Of a stretch of 64,000 nucleotides of DNA, positions 52,090 through 60,951 are shown piece after piece. A program made the translations under genes and the position numbers. Positions within the stretch are counted from its first letter, which is position 1; every line of letters begins with the position of its first letter. Below the pieces are notes generated by a model. The model had not been told where the DNA came from. It did not search any database and worked only from the letters and a program-made list of their open reading frames with translations. The DNA is from Phascolarctobacterium sp. (GTDB lineage: Bacteria; Bacillota; Negativicutes; Acidaminococcales; Acidaminococcaceae): NCBI GenBank assembly GCA_030540395.1, contig JAUNWI010000005.1, positions 84,109 to 148,108 on the forward strand, written 5' to 3'.

Positions 52090-53184
52090 ATGGAAAAAGA
52101 ATTTAATGAATCCAGCATCGTTTTTAAACATGCTAAGAAGGCCTTTGGCAAAACTGTTGTCATTAAGGATTTGAATTTAGATATCAAAAAGGGCGAGCGC
52201 CTAATCCTTTTAGGACCCTCCGGCTGCGGAAAAACCACCACCCTGCGTATGATTGCCGGCTTTGAAGAAATCACCGATGGCGAGCTTTTGATGGATGGCA
52301 AGCTTGTTAATGATTTGCCTCCAGGAGAACGCAACATCGCCATGGTTTTCCAAAGCTACGCCTTGTTCCCCCACATGAGCGTGTGGGAGAACATCACCTT
52401 TGGTCTGCAGCTGCAAAAGCTGCCCAAGGAAGAAATTGAACGCCGCACCAAGCAGGCTATGGAAATCCTGCATTTGGAGGGCTACGAAAACAAAAAGACC
52501 CATGAGCTCAGCGGTGGCCAAAAGCAGCGTGTAGCCTTGTGCCGCGCTTTGGTTAAGCAGTCTCCGTATTTCCTGTTGGACGAGCCCCTGTCTAACCTGG
52601 ATGCTAAGCTGCGTCAAAAGGCTAGAACTGAATTAGTAAAAATCCATGAAATGTTCAAGCCCACCATGGTTTATGTAACACATGATCAGATTGAGGCTAT
52701 GACCGTGGCTCATCGCATTGCCGTTATGAATCAGGGCAAAATCCAGCAAATAGACACCCCTGCGAATATTTACCACCATCCGGCTAATACCTTTGTGGCT
52801 GAATTCATTGGCTCCCCGGCTATGAATGTTATCAGTGGCGATGTTGTGAATGGCAAGCTGATTGTGGGCCAATGCGCTCTGACTCCGCCTGCTGATAAGC
52901 TGGCACAGATCGGTGTCCGCAGCAAGGTTTTATTCGGTTTGCGTCCTGAGGCTTGCACACCTGCCTTCGAAAATGCTATGATTACAGGTAAGGTTGATTT
53001 TGTGGAAAACACTGGCAACCTGAAGACCGCAACGCTGCATCTGGCAAGCGGCGAAAGCTTCTACATTCAGGACAGCCATCAAAATGTGGATATGTACCAG
53101 GTGAAGGGCTTTGATTTCGCATGGGACAATGTGTGCCTGTTTGATGCAGAAACCGGTGTCAACTTGGAATTAGGAGGCAAATAA
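52090..53184 (+). CDS. ABC transporter ATP-binding subunit, UgpC/MsmK-like
   Basis: A 364-residue ATPase of the sugar-uptake group: Walker A GPSGCGKTTTLRMIAG, Q-loop FQSYALFPHMSV, signature LSGGQKQRVALCRA, Walker B FLLDEPLSNLD, switch VTHDQIEAMT and a C-terminal regulatory OB-like domain (about residues 240-364). It energises the two upstream permeases. It ends one base before the TIM-barrel gene. Confidence 0.9.
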   Translation: MEKEFNESSIVFKHAKKAFGKTVVIKDLNLDIKKGERLILLGPSGCGKTTTLRMIAGFEEITDGELLMDGKLVNDLPPGERNIAMVFQSYALFPHMSVWENITFGLQLQKLPKEEIERRTKQAMEILHLEGYENKKTHELSGGQKQRVALCRALVKQSPYFLLDEPLSNLDAKLRQKARTELVKIHEMFKPTMVYVTHDQIEAMTVAHRIAVMNQGKIQQIDTPANIYHHPANTFVAEFIGSPAMNVISGDVVNGKLIVGQCALTPPADKLAQIGVRSKVLFGLRPEACTPAFENAMITGKVDFVENTGNLKTATLHLASGESFYIQDSHQNVDMYQVKGFDFAWDNVCLFDAETGVNLELGGK

Positions 53185-53185
53185 A

Positions 53186-53941
53186 ATGAAATTTGAGGTG
53201 AGCGACCTGCTTTTTGCAGGCTTTCCTAAATTTGCCATGCGTGCTTTGAGCCCGCAATATGGCATTGAGTTCTTTTATGAATTTGGCAAGGATTATTACT
53301 GGGATAACGAAATTGCCTGCTGGGGCAAGCGTGATCTGTCCATTCATGGTCCCTGTGTTGCCGTAAACTTGGCTAATCCTGAGCAAAAAACTTATCTGGA
53401 GGCCTTTGCGGCTACCTTTGCCTATGCCGAAAAAATCAAGGCAGACTTTGTAGTAGTTCATACCAATGAAGAAATTGGCGAGGATAAGGAGGCCTTGAAG
53501 GAGCTGGTTAAACAGCGCCTAGCAGAGGTTATTGCCATGGCGGAAAAGCATAACGTCAAGGTTTTGATTGAAAATGTGGGCCTGTGCTGCAAAAATAATG
53601 TTCTCTTTACCTATGAGGACTTTTTGGCCCTGTTTGAACAATTCCCGACTGCTGATGCCTTGCTGGATACCGGCCATGCCCATGTAAATGGCTGGGATTT
53701 GGCTAAGGTAGTACAGGATTTGGGCCCCAGACTGAAGGCCTGCCATGTGCATGATAATAGTGGCAAGGGTGATGAGCATCTGCCGGTGGGGCAGGGCACC
53801 ATCGCTTGGGATGGCTATTTTGCCGCTGTAAAGGCATATGCACCTCAGGCAACTCAGGTGCTGGAATACTCCCGGGGCTTTATAAACACTAAAGGCTTGG
53901 AGGAGCACCTTGAAGGACTAAAGGCTCAATACAATTTATAA
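53186..53941 (+). CDS. Xylose-isomerase-like TIM-barrel protein in the ugp-like operon
   Basis: A 251-residue protein of the sugar phosphate isomerase/epimerase (AP endonuclease 2) superfamily. Metal-site segments are DLSIHGPC, VVVHTNEE, LIENVG, LLDTGHAHVNG, CHVHDNSGKGDEH and VLEYSRG. It takes the place held in ugp operons by the UgpQ phosphodiesterase, which has a different TIM barrel. It may act on the imported compound, such as a sugar or polyol phosphate; no specific reaction can be assigned. Confidence 0.75.
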   Translation: MKFEVSDLLFAGFPKFAMRALSPQYGIEFFYEFGKDYYWDNEIACWGKRDLSIHGPCVAVNLANPEQKTYLEAFAATFAYAEKIKADFVVVHTNEEIGEDKEALKELVKQRLAEVIAMAEKHNVKVLIENVGLCCKNNVLFTYEDFLALFEQFPTADALLDTGHAHVNGWDLAKVVQDLGPRLKACHVHDNSGKGDEHLPVGQGTIAWDGYFAAVKAYAPQATQVLEYSRGFINTKGLEEHLEGLKAQYNL

Positions 53942-53951
53942 TAATAAAGTG

Positions 53952-53993
53952 AAAAGCACTGCTAACGCCGTTAATGCGCAAGCAGTGCTTTTT
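53952..53993 (+). terminator. Terminator of the ugp-like operon
   Basis: AAAAGCACTGCT pairs with AGCAGTGCTTTT. Nearly the same stem occurs at 56684-56724. Confidence 0.85.
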
Positions 53994-54031
53994 GTATGCT
54001 ATTCAAAGGTTAGTCGTGGTGCTTGGAAAAC

Positions 54032-54061
54032 AAAAAAAGCACTTCGATTTCTCGAAGTGCT
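54032..54061 (-). terminator. Terminator of the tRNA cluster
   Basis: On the minus strand AGCACTTCGAG, loop, CGAAGTGCT and a T-run, directly after tRNA-Val. Confidence 0.88.
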
Positions 54062-54069
54062 AAATTTCG

Positions 54070-54145
54070 TGGTGGGCGCTAACGGGATCGAACCGCTGAC
54101 ATTCTGCTTGTAAGGCAGACGCTCTCCCAGCTGAGCTAAGCGCCC
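54070..54145 (-). tRNA. tRNA-Val(UAC)
   Basis: 76 nt with encoded CCA. Acceptor stem GGGCGCT/AGCGCCC, T-arm GGTTCGATCC, anticodon loop CTTACAA with anticodon TAC. Third tRNA of a minus-strand cluster. Confidence 0.97.
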
Positions 54146-54150
54146 GTAAT

Positions 54151-54226
54151 TGGTGACCGGTGGGGGAATCGAACCCCCGATACCGCCGTGAAAGGGCGGT
54201 GTCTTAACCGCTTGACCAACCGGCCA
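54151..54226 (-). tRNA. tRNA-Glu(UUC)
   Basis: 76 nt with encoded CCA. Acceptor TGGCCGG/CCGGTCA with a wobble end, anticodon loop CTTTCAC giving TTC, T-arm GGTTCGATTCC. Confidence 0.97.
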
Positions 54227-54228
54227 GG

Positions 54229-54304
54229 TGGCTCCCCGAGTAGGACTCGAACCTACGACGCCCTGATTAACAGTCAGGTGTTCTACCGACTGAACTATCG
54301 GGGA
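54229..54304 (-). tRNA. tRNA-Asn(GUU)
   Basis: 76 nt with encoded CCA. Acceptor TCCCCGA/TCGGGGA, anticodon loop CTGTTAA giving GTT, T-arm GGTTCGAGTCC. First gene after the cluster promoter. Confidence 0.97.
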
Positions 54305-54352
54305 ATGATACCGGATGCTTGAGCTTTCGTATCGCTCAACATCACGAATGTT

Positions 54353-54381
54353 ATTATAATCTTTCTAGGTCACTTTGTCAA
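54353..54381 (-). promoter_or_regulatory. Promoter of the tRNA cluster
   Basis: Minus strand TTGACA (54376-54381), 17 bases, TATAAT (54353-54358): consensus at every position. Confidence 0.93.
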
Positions 54382-54479
54382 CACTTTTTTTGCAAAAAAA
54401 GTGATATTTTTTTCGAGAGCCTAAAAAACAGTGGCAAAGCTCCTGCGGACCTCTAACAAGCTCTGTTTGAGGTGCGTGT

Positions 54480-54956
54480 TTAGGCCTCTACCTTGACCAC
54501 AATCTTTTGCACGTGGGTGATTGCGCCCTCGCCACAGCAGCCATTGGCGCAATTGGGGCGATGGAGCTCCCAGGGGAAGAAAATAGCAAAGTCGCCTGCG
54601 TTTAACACGGCACAATTTTTTTCCTTGGGGTCAGCGTAGAAAATAACATCATTTTCCTTGGCAAGGTTTTCTGTTTCCACATTGTCGCTGGTGAGGGGAG
54701 TGAACCAAATGGTTTCGCTGCCCTCGGCCACATACTGCACATCAATATATTGGTTATGCTTTTCTGCACGGCGCTGAGCCTTGGGCTCGGTGTCATAGGT
54801 GTTCACACGGGCAAAAACCTTGCGACCATCGATTTCGTATTCACCATTGGGGACTTGGCTAAAATCTGTAGCTGCAATATAGGCCAGGGCCTGAGCCAGA
54901 CGGGGGCTCACAAAGGGCAACAGCTTGTAAATATCTTTTTTATTACCAGTAAGCAT
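54480..54956 (-). CDS. YhcH/YjgK/YiaL family protein
   Basis: A 158-residue cupin-like protein. YIDVQYVAEGSETIWFTP and FAIFFPWELHRPNCA hold the conserved His/Glu pattern (QYIDVQ, HRP) of this family, which includes EbgC and proteins near sialic acid genes. The ATG at 54956 has TAGGAGG upstream; the frame back to 55037 is rejected. Two Cys pairs (CANGCCGEG) near the end are unusual. It stands alone. The biochemical role of the family is poorly known. Confidence 0.82.
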   Translation of the reverse strand: MLTGNKKDIYKLLPFVSPRLAQALAYIAATDFSQVPNGEYEIDGRKVFARVNTYDTEPKAQRRAEKHNQYIDVQYVAEGSETIWFTPLTSDNVETENLAKENDVIFYADPKEKNCAVLNAGDFAIFFPWELHRPNCANGCCGEGAITHVQKIVVKVEA

Positions 54957-55123
54957 ATAAACGCCTCCTAACTTTTCTTTAAGTAAATTATAGCAGAGTA
55001 ATTTGCTGTTGACAACGCACCAAGAGCTACTTCTCAAAGGGGTGGAGCATATGTTATAATATAATGTCTGATTTTATGCTAAAATATTTTTCATTATAAG
55101 AATACTAAAGAAAGAGGTTGCCC

Positions 55124-56680
55124 ATGAGTTATTTGAATGTGACCAATGTTTCCCATTCCTTTGGGGGACGCCAAATTTTAGAGAATGTTTCCTTTAAGCT
55201 GCAGCGCGGCGAGCATGTGGGCTTGGTTGGCGCCAACGGCGAAGGTAAATCCACCTTTTTGAATATCGTTACCGGCCACGTGCTGCCCGACGATGGCAAG
55301 GTGGAATGGCCCGGCAAGGCCACTGTGGGCTATTTGGACCAGCAAAGCACCCTGCAAAAGGGTATGACTATTCGCGAGGTGCTGCACACTGCCTTTGATG
55401 CCCTTTACGAAAAGGAGCAGCAAATGCTGGATTATTACGAAAAAATGGGCGATGCCACTCCGGAGGAAATGGACAAGATGATGAACGCCGTGGGCGAGAT
55501 TCAAACGGAGCTGGAGCATGCAGGCTTTTATTCCCTTGACAGCAAAATTGAAGAGTTTGCTAACGGCTTGGGCTTGGGCAGCATTGGCCTGGACAAGGAT
55601 GTGAGCGAGCTGTCCGGCGGACAGCGCAGCAAGGTGCTGCTCACCAAGCTGCTACTGCAAAACTCCCAGATTTTGCTTTTGGACGAGCCCACCAACTACT
55701 TGGACGTGGAGCATATTGAATGGCTGACTAAATTCCTGCAGGATTATGAGCATGCCTTTATTCTTATTTCCCATGATGTGCCCTTCCTGAATAATGTTTG
55801 CAACGTGATTTATCATTTGGAAAACTGCGAGCTCACCCGTTACACCGGTAACTACGACAAATTCCAAGAAATGTACGCTATTTACCAAGCCCAAAAGGCC
55901 AGTGCCTATGAGCGCCAGCAGCAGGAGGTTGCTAAGCTGGAGGACTTTATTGCCCGCAACAAAGCTCGCGTGGCTACCACCAATATGGCTAAGAGCCGTC
56001 AGCGTAAGCTGGACAAAATGGAAATGATTGAAAAGCCTCGCGAAAAGCTTAAGCCCGCCTTCCAGTTTAAGGAAGCACGCACTCCCAGCCGCTTTATTGT
56101 GGAGGCTAAGGATTTGGTGCTGGGCTACGACAGCGCACTTACCCGCCCTGTCACCTTCAATCTGGAGCGTGGCCAAAAGATTGCTATCAAAGGCGTCAAC
56201 GGCCTTGGCAAAACCACTCTGCTCAAGACTATTTTGGGTATCATTCCTCCCTTCAGCGGCAAGGTGGAGCTGGGCGAATTCCTTGAGCCCGGCTACTTTG
56301 AGCAGGAGGAGCGCGAAAAGAACGACAAAACCGCTCTGGAGGATGTGTGGGATGCTTATCCCGGCATGACTAACTACGAGGTGCGTGCTGCCTTGGCTGG
56401 CTGTGGCCTGACCAATGAGCACATCACCAGCAAGGTGTTTGTATTAAGTGGCGGCGAAGCCGCCAAGGTGCGCCTGTGCAAGGTGATGCTCAAGGATGTA
56501 AACTGGCTGGTGCTGGACGAGCCCACCAACCATCTGGATGTGGACGCCAAGGAGGAGCTGCAAAGAGCTTTGAAGGCCTTCAAGGGCAGCGTGCTCTTGG
56601 TATCCCATGAGCCCGAGTTTTACGAGGGCTGGGTGGATAAAATCCTTAATATTGAAGATTGGACTACAAAGATAATATAA
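55124..56680 (+). CDS. ABC-F family ATPase
   Basis: A 518-residue cytosolic protein with two ABC domains and no membrane part; such proteins act on the ribosome. Domain 1: GANGEGKST, LSGGQRSKVLL, LLLDEPTNYLD. Linker about residues 240-310 (KLEDFIARNKARVATTNMAK). Domain 2: GVNGLGKTT, LSGGEAAKVRL, LVLDEPTNHLD. The short linker and lack of C-terminal tail resemble the YbiT/EttA-like groups more than antibiotic-resistance forms. AAAGAGG supports the ATG at 55124. Confidence 0.9.
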   Translation: MSYLNVTNVSHSFGGRQILENVSFKLQRGEHVGLVGANGEGKSTFLNIVTGHVLPDDGKVEWPGKATVGYLDQQSTLQKGMTIREVLHTAFDALYEKEQQMLDYYEKMGDATPEEMDKMMNAVGEIQTELEHAGFYSLDSKIEEFANGLGLGSIGLDKDVSELSGGQRSKVLLTKLLLQNSQILLLDEPTNYLDVEHIEWLTKFLQDYEHAFILISHDVPFLNNVCNVIYHLENCELTRYTGNYDKFQEMYAIYQAQKASAYERQQQEVAKLEDFIARNKARVATTNMAKSRQRKLDKMEMIEKPREKLKPAFQFKEARTPSRFIVEAKDLVLGYDSALTRPVTFNLERGQKIAIKGVNGLGKTTLLKTILGIIPPFSGKVELGEFLEPGYFEQEEREKNDKTALEDVWDAYPGMTNYEVRAALAGCGLTNEHITSKVFVLSGGEAAKVRLCKVMLKDVNWLVLDEPTNHLDVDAKEELQRALKAFKGSVLLVSHEPEFYEGWVDKILNIEDWTTKII

Positions 56681-56683
56681 AAC

Positions 56684-56724
56684 AAAAAGCACTGCTAACG
56701 TCATCACGCGTTAGCAGTGCTTTT
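56684..56724. terminator. Bidirectional terminator
   Basis: AAAAAGCACTGCTAACG pairs with CGTTAGCAGTGCTTTT. It lies between convergent genes and touches the stop of the HD-GYP gene. Confidence 0.88.
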
Positions 56725-57337
56725 AAATTTCGTTGCGGTTGGGCTGGGGCAGGACGGATTCGATGAAGGCCTTGACGATGGTGGGGTCAAAGTCCAGACC
56801 TGCTTTATTCTGAAGCTCCACAATGGCTTCCGCATGGGTCTTTTGCCAGTGGCTGGTGCAGGGGTTAATATTGCGGTCATAATAATTGGCCACAGCCACA
56901 ATGCGGGCACCAATGGGAATGTTTTGTCCCTTTAAGCGCTTGGGATAACCGGTGCCGTCCCACTTTTCGTGGTGGCAGCGGATAATATCCGTAATATAGG
57001 TAAACTCCGGGATATTTTCCAGCATGCTGGCCCCGGCAATGCAGTGGCGCTTATAAATGGACATTTCCCTGGTGGACAAAAAGGGAAGCTTGGCCAAAAT
57101 CAAATTGGGCACGGAAAGCTGTCCGATGTCGTGGAGCAGCGCCCCCGTCTTGATTTGGGATACTTCGCTGGCAGGCAGGCCCAATTTGGCAGCGGTGCTG
57201 GCGGCATAATTAGCCACCTGCTGACTGTGCAGATAGATTTCCCGATTTTTAATTTGCAGCATTTTGAGATAGAAATCACAGATTTCCTTGGTCAGGCGGA
57301 AATCCGAGAAATCGAGACATTGGGGTATGGCAATCAT
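56723..57337 (-). CDS. HD-GYP domain protein
   Basis: A 204-residue stand-alone HD-GYP domain. YLHSQQVANYAA, LLHDIGQLSVP (metal His-Asp) and HHEKWDGTGYPKRLKGQNIP (GYP motif) are intact, so it may cleave cyclic di-GMP or a related dinucleotide. No receiver or sensor domain is attached. The start codon at 57337 has AAAGGAAA upstream. It is divergent from the RNA gene at 57478. Confidence 0.88.
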   Translation of the reverse strand: MIAIPQCLDFSDFRLTKEICDFYLKMLQIKNREIYLHSQQVANYAASTAAKLGLPASEVSQIKTGALLHDIGQLSVPNLILAKLPFLSTREMSIYKRHCIAGASMLENIPEFTYITDIIRCHHEKWDGTGYPKRLKGQNIPIGARIVAVANYYDRNINPCTSHWQKTHAEAIVELQNKAGLDFDPTIVKAFIESVLPQPNRNEI

Positions 57338-57441
57338 AGTCTATTTCCTTTGAGAGTGTGGTAAAACAGAGTCCGAACAATACAGCATAGTAAGTATATC
57401 ACTTTTTTGTCAAATATTAAAGAGAAAAGGCGTTCTTTTTA

Positions 57442-57470
57442 TTGCAAAAAAACTGGCAAAAGCTTATAAT
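57442..57470 (+). promoter_or_regulatory. Promoter of the structured RNA
   Basis: TTGCAA (57442-57447), 17 bases, TATAAT (57465-57470). The expected start, near 57478, is the first base of the closing stem of the RNA. Confidence 0.8.
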
Positions 57471-57477
57471 AAGCTGT

Positions 57478-57717
57478 ACAACTCAGGTCTGTGGTTGCAA
57501 GTCGATGCCAGTTGCAGGCGAAACGATCCACGTAAACAGCTTAAAATCAAGCTGCGAGCACGGTGCAGTATAGAAGTAAGTCCTGCCGCAAGCGAGCTAA
57601 TTTAGCCGCATATTATAATTTTTTAGCGAGAGGGGTAGTAGTGGGGAGCGCAGATGCTTAGGAGCGAACCCTCCAGCAGGCGAGTGTGGGGGCGAAAACC
57701 AGGTCAGCTGAGTTGTA
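57478..57717 (+). ncRNA. Structured RNA of about 240 nt, family not certain
   Basis: No reading frame fits here, but the ends ACAACTCAG (57478-57486) and CTGAGTTGT (57709-57717) form a perfect 9-bp closing stem. Inside are GTGG/CCAC around a GCC-AGTTGCA-GGC hairpin, CAGCTT/AAGCTG (57537-57554), and a GC-rich 3' half. It has its own promoter, and the following gene has another (57752-57780), so it is probably a free RNA rather than only a leader. The length and promoter fit a raiA-type RNA as one idea, but I could not match a family firmly. 6S, SRP, tmRNA and RNase P signatures were looked for and not seen. Confidence 0.72.
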
Positions 57718-57751
57718 TACATTTTTATACTGAAAATTTTTATAAAAATTC

Positions 57752-57780
57752 TTTACCTTGAAGAGAATTGGGTATATAAT
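57752..57780 (+). promoter_or_regulatory. Promoter of the polar amino-acid ABC operon
   Basis: TTTACC (57752-57757), 17 bases, TATAAT (57775-57780), 43 bases before the first gene. Confidence 0.75.
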
Positions 57781-57823
57781 GTATCTAATTAAAGCGTTGA
57801 AAAGACGAAAGGAGTAATTCGTG

Positions 57824-58606
57824 ATGAAAAAATTATTGATTCTGATGATGACCATCATTTGTGCAGTTGCTATGCTGGCTGCTGGCTGCGGCGGCGACAA
57901 AAAGGAAGCTAAAAAGGCTGAACCGGCTAAGGTTTTGCGTGTAGGCACCGAGCCCACCTTTGCTCCCTTTGAATTCCAAAAGGAAGGCAGCAAGGACTAT
58001 GATGGCTTCGATATGGATTTGGCTCGCGCTATTGGCAAGCAAATGGGCGCTAAGGTAGAAATCGTAAACATGGGCTTTGATGCTTTGATTCCTGCTTTGA
58101 ACGCTAACAACATCGATTTGGTTGCTGCTGGCATGTCCATTACTGACGAGCGCAAAAAGGCTATCACCTTCTCCGAGCCTTATTACACCTCCGGCCTGAT
58201 TATCATGGTTAACAAGGACAATAAGGAAGTTAAGAGTGAAAAGGATTTGGAAGGCAAACGCATTGCTGTACAAATCGGTACCACCGGTGAAAAGAAAGCA
58301 AGAAGCATTAAAAACGCTAAGGTTACTGCTTTCAATACCAACACTGAAGCAGCTATGGAGCTGAAGAACAAGGGTGTTGACGCTGTTATCAACGATAGCC
58401 CGGTTGTTGGCTACTATCTGGCCCAAGGCGGCAACAAGACTGCTATGACCGTGGGCGAGGTTATGGAAGCTGAGCAATATGGCCTGGCTGTTAAGAAGGG
58501 CAACGACAAGCTGGCTGCTGACGTTAACAAGGCTTTGGCCGAGCTGAAGAAAAACGGCGAATATGACAAGATTTACAAAACCTGGTTTGGTGAAGTGAAG
58601 AAATAA
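57824..58606 (+). CDS. Polar amino-acid ABC substrate-binding lipoprotein, copy A
   Basis: A 260-residue family-3 binding protein with lipoprotein signal (Cys in LAAGCGGDKKEAKK). VLRVGTEPTFAPFEF, GFDMDLARAIGKQMG, ERKKAITFSEPYYTSGL and the final GEYDKIYKTWFGE are classic for arginine/glutamine/cystine-type binders. AAGGAG precedes the ATG. A paralogue follows 118 bases downstream, and bases 57881-57948 are repeated there with one change. Confidence 0.88.
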   Translation: MKKLLILMMTIICAVAMLAAGCGGDKKEAKKAEPAKVLRVGTEPTFAPFEFQKEGSKDYDGFDMDLARAIGKQMGAKVEIVNMGFDALIPALNANNIDLVAAGMSITDERKKAITFSEPYYTSGLIIMVNKDNKEVKSEKDLEGKRIAVQIGTTGEKKARSIKNAKVTAFNTNTEAAMELKNKGVDAVINDSPVVGYYLAQGGNKTAMTVGEVMEAEQYGLAVKKGNDKLAADVNKALAELKKNGEYDKIYKTWFGEVKK

Positions 58607-58621
58607 TAAAGTCGGTTCTCG

Positions 58622-58667
58622 AAACGGAGCACGGTGTGGTGTAGAATCGCATGTGCTCCGTTTGTGT
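58622..58667 (+). terminator. Hairpin between the two binding-protein genes
   Basis: AAACGGAGCAC pairs with GTGCTCCGTTT, followed by GTGTTTTT. It may cut down transcription into the second copy and the permease genes. Confidence 0.7.
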
Positions 58668-58724
58668 TTTTAGGCATTGGGAATGCTTAAAATAAAAAGA
58701 TAAATAAAATGAGGGGGACTCACA

Positions 58725-59501
58725 ATGAAAAAATTATTAGTGTTTTTAATGATGGCAGTTATGGCTTGCAGCCTGATTTTGGCTGGCTGCGGCGGCGACA
58801 AAAAGGAAGCTAAAAAAGCTGAACCGGCTAAGGTTTTGCGTGTAGGCACTGAGCCTGCCTTCGCTCCCTTCGAATTCCCGAAGGAAGGCTCCAAGGAGCT
58901 CACCGGCTTTGATATCGAGCTGATTCAAGCTATTGGTAAGCAAATGGGCACCAAGGTGGAAATCGCAGGCATGGGCTTTGATGCTTTGATTCCTGCTTTG
59001 AACGCAGGCAATATTGATGCAGCAATTGCCGGCATGACCATTACCGACGAGCGTAAAAAGGCGGTAACCTTCTCCGACCCGTACTACACCTCCGGCCTGA
59101 TTGTAATGGTTAAAAAGGATAACACCGCTGTAAAGTCCGTTGATGATTTGAAGGGCAAGCGCATTGCTGCCCAAATCGGCACCACCGGCGAGATGAAGGC
59201 TAGAAAGGTTGAGGGTGCTAAGGTTACTACCTTCAATACTCAGGACGAGGCTGCGCTGGAGCTGAAAAATGGCGGCGTTGACGCTGTAATTGGCGATTTG
59301 CCGGTAGTAGAATACTTCCTGACCAAGGGTGGCGATAAATTTGCTATGACCGTGGGCGAAAAAATGGAAGCAGAGCAATATGGCATTGCTGTTAAAAAGG
59401 ACAGCAAGCTGGCTGCTGACATCAACAAGGCTATGGTTGAGCTGAAGAAGAGCGGCGAATTCGACAAAATTTATAAGAAATGGTTTGGCGACAAGAAATA
59501 A
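58725..59501 (+). CDS. Polar amino-acid ABC substrate-binding lipoprotein, copy B
   Basis: A 258-residue paralogue of copy A with the same signal, linker and GCGGDKKEAKKAEPAKVLRVG start of the mature part; the rest differs moderately, including ligand-side segments (ELTGFDIELIQAIG, GMTITDERKKAVTFSDPYYTSG). The two may bind different amino acids and share one permease/ATPase pair. GAGGGGG precedes the ATG. Tandem duplication with sequence exchange at the 5' end is the likely origin. Confidence 0.88.
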   Translation: MKKLLVFLMMAVMACSLILAGCGGDKKEAKKAEPAKVLRVGTEPAFAPFEFPKEGSKELTGFDIELIQAIGKQMGTKVEIAGMGFDALIPALNAGNIDAAIAGMTITDERKKAVTFSDPYYTSGLIVMVKKDNTAVKSVDDLKGKRIAAQIGTTGEMKARKVEGAKVTTFNTQDEAALELKNGGVDAVIGDLPVVEYFLTKGGDKFAMTVGEKMEAEQYGIAVKKDSKLAADINKAMVELKKSGEFDKIYKKWFGDKK

Positions 59502-59566
59502 ACAGGCTTAACCTTGGTTGCATGATTATTAGCTGTTAGAAGAATTAGAAGAAGCTGGAGTACATT

Positions 59567-60223
59567 ATGGAGCTTAACGTTGATTTAATGGTCAAATCCT
59601 TGCCACTTTTGATTGCCGGTGCCGGCATCACTGTGGAAATTACGGCCATGAGCGTGTTCTTGGGCCTGGTAATCGGCTGCATGGTGGGCATTGCCCGTCT
59701 GTGCAATATCAAGCCCATCCGCTATATTGCCAACGTATATGTTGACTTTATTCGCGGCACCCCGCTTTTGGTACAAATCTTTTTGGTATATTTTGCCCTG
59801 CCGGGTATTATTGGCAGTCGTGTGGACCCCTTTGTGGCCGCGATTTCTGCTTGCTCTATTAATAGTGGTGCTTATATTGCAGAAATCTTCCGTGCCGGCA
59901 TCCAATCCATCGACAAGGGCCAAATGGAAGCAGGTCGCAGCTTGGGCATGAGCTGGGCGCAAACCATGCGCTACATTATTATGCCCCAGGCCTTTAAGCG
60001 CATCATTCCGCCCTTGGGCAACGAGTTTATCGCCATGCTGAAGGACTCCTCCCTGGTATCCGTTATCGGCTTTGAGGAGCTGACCCGTCGTGGCCAACTG
60101 ATTATTGCCCGTACCTACGCCTCCTTTGAAATTTGGATGGCTGTAGCACTTGTTTATTTAGTGATGACCTTTGCTGTAGCTAGGTTCACAGGTTATTTGG
60201 AGCGGAGGTTTGATACAAAATGA
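59567..60223 (+). CDS. Polar amino-acid ABC permease
   Basis: A 218-residue inner-membrane permease of the HisM type with about five helices. The docking loop is [21 protein letters not shown] followed by [18 protein letters not shown] single permease gene implies a homodimer. It overlaps the ATPase gene by 4 bases. AGCTGGAG is the ribosome site. Confidence 0.92.
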   Translation: MELNVDLMVKSLPLLIAGAGITVEITAMSVFLGLVIGCMVGIARLCNIKPIRYIANVYVDFIRGTPLLVQIFLVYFALPGIIGSRVDPFVAAISACSINSGAYIAEIFRAGIQSIDKGQMEAGRSLGMSWAQTMRYIIMPQAFKRIIPPLGNEFIAMLKDSSLVSVIGFEELTRRGQLIIARTYASFEIWMAVALVYLVMTFAVARFTGYLERRFDTK

Positions 60224-60951
60224 GCAAGGAAATGATTAAGATTACCGATTTGAAGAAAAGCTTTGGTGATCTGCATGTTTTAAACGGCGTAAACCTGTCC
60301 ATTGCCGAAAAGGAAGTAGTGGTTATCATCGGTCCCTCCGGCAGTGGTAAGAGTACGTTGCTGCGCTGCATCAACTATTTGGAGGAGCCCACCGGTGGCA
60401 GCATTGTTATTGATGGCATTCCCTTAAACGGCGAGGCCAATATTAACGAGGTGCGCAAGGAGGTTGGCATGGTGTTCCAGCGCTTCAACCTGTTCCCCCA
60501 CATGGATGTTATGCAAAACCTGATGCTGGCACCCATGAAGGTGCGCGGCGTAAAGAAGGAGGAGGCCGAGGAAACTGCCACCAAGTACTTGCAAAAGGTT
60601 GGCCTTTTGGACAAGGCTCACAGCTATCCGGACCAGCTTTCCGGCGGCCAGCAGCAGCGCGTGGCTATCGCCCGCGCCCTGTGCATGAAGCCCAAGGCTT
60701 TGCTCTTTGACGAGCCCACCAGTGCTCTTGACCCGGAAATGGTTAACGAGGTTTTGGACGTTATGAAGGAGTTGGCCAACGAGGGCATGACCATGGCTGT
60801 GGTAACCCACGAAATGGGCTTTGCCCGCGAGGTAGGCGACAGGGTTGTCTTTGTGGACGGCGGCATTATCCAAGAGGAGGGCACTCCTGAGGAGCTGTTC
60901 AAGAATCCCAAAACGGAGCGCTGCAAGAGCTTCCTGTCCAAGATTCTCTAA
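60220..60951 (+). CDS. glnQ: Polar amino-acid ABC ATP-binding subunit
   Basis: A 243-residue ATPase: Walker [11 protein letters not shown]-loop [12 protein letters not shown], signature [14 protein letters not shown], Walker [12 protein letters not shown] and switch VTHEMGFA. It is the closing gene of the operon with two binding proteins and one permease. GlnQ is used in a broad sense; the amino acid is not determined. Confidence 0.9.
   Translation: MSKEMIKITDLKKSFGDLHVLNGVNLSIAEKEVVVIIGPSGSGKSTLLRCINYLEEPTGGSIVIDGIPLNGEANINEVRKEVGMVFQRFNLFPHMDVMQNLMLAPMKVRGVKKEEAEETATKYLQKVGLLDKAHSYPDQLSGGQQQRVAIARALCMKPKALLFDEPTSALDPEMVNEVLDVMKELANEGMTMAVVTHEMGFAREVGDRVVFVDGGIIQEEGTPEELFKNPKTERCKSFLSKIL

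Noticed and set aside
57478..57717. Cobalamin, lysine or T-box riboswitch for the amino-acid ABC operon
   Set aside because: Core sequences of these classes are absent and the downstream operon has its own promoter after the element.
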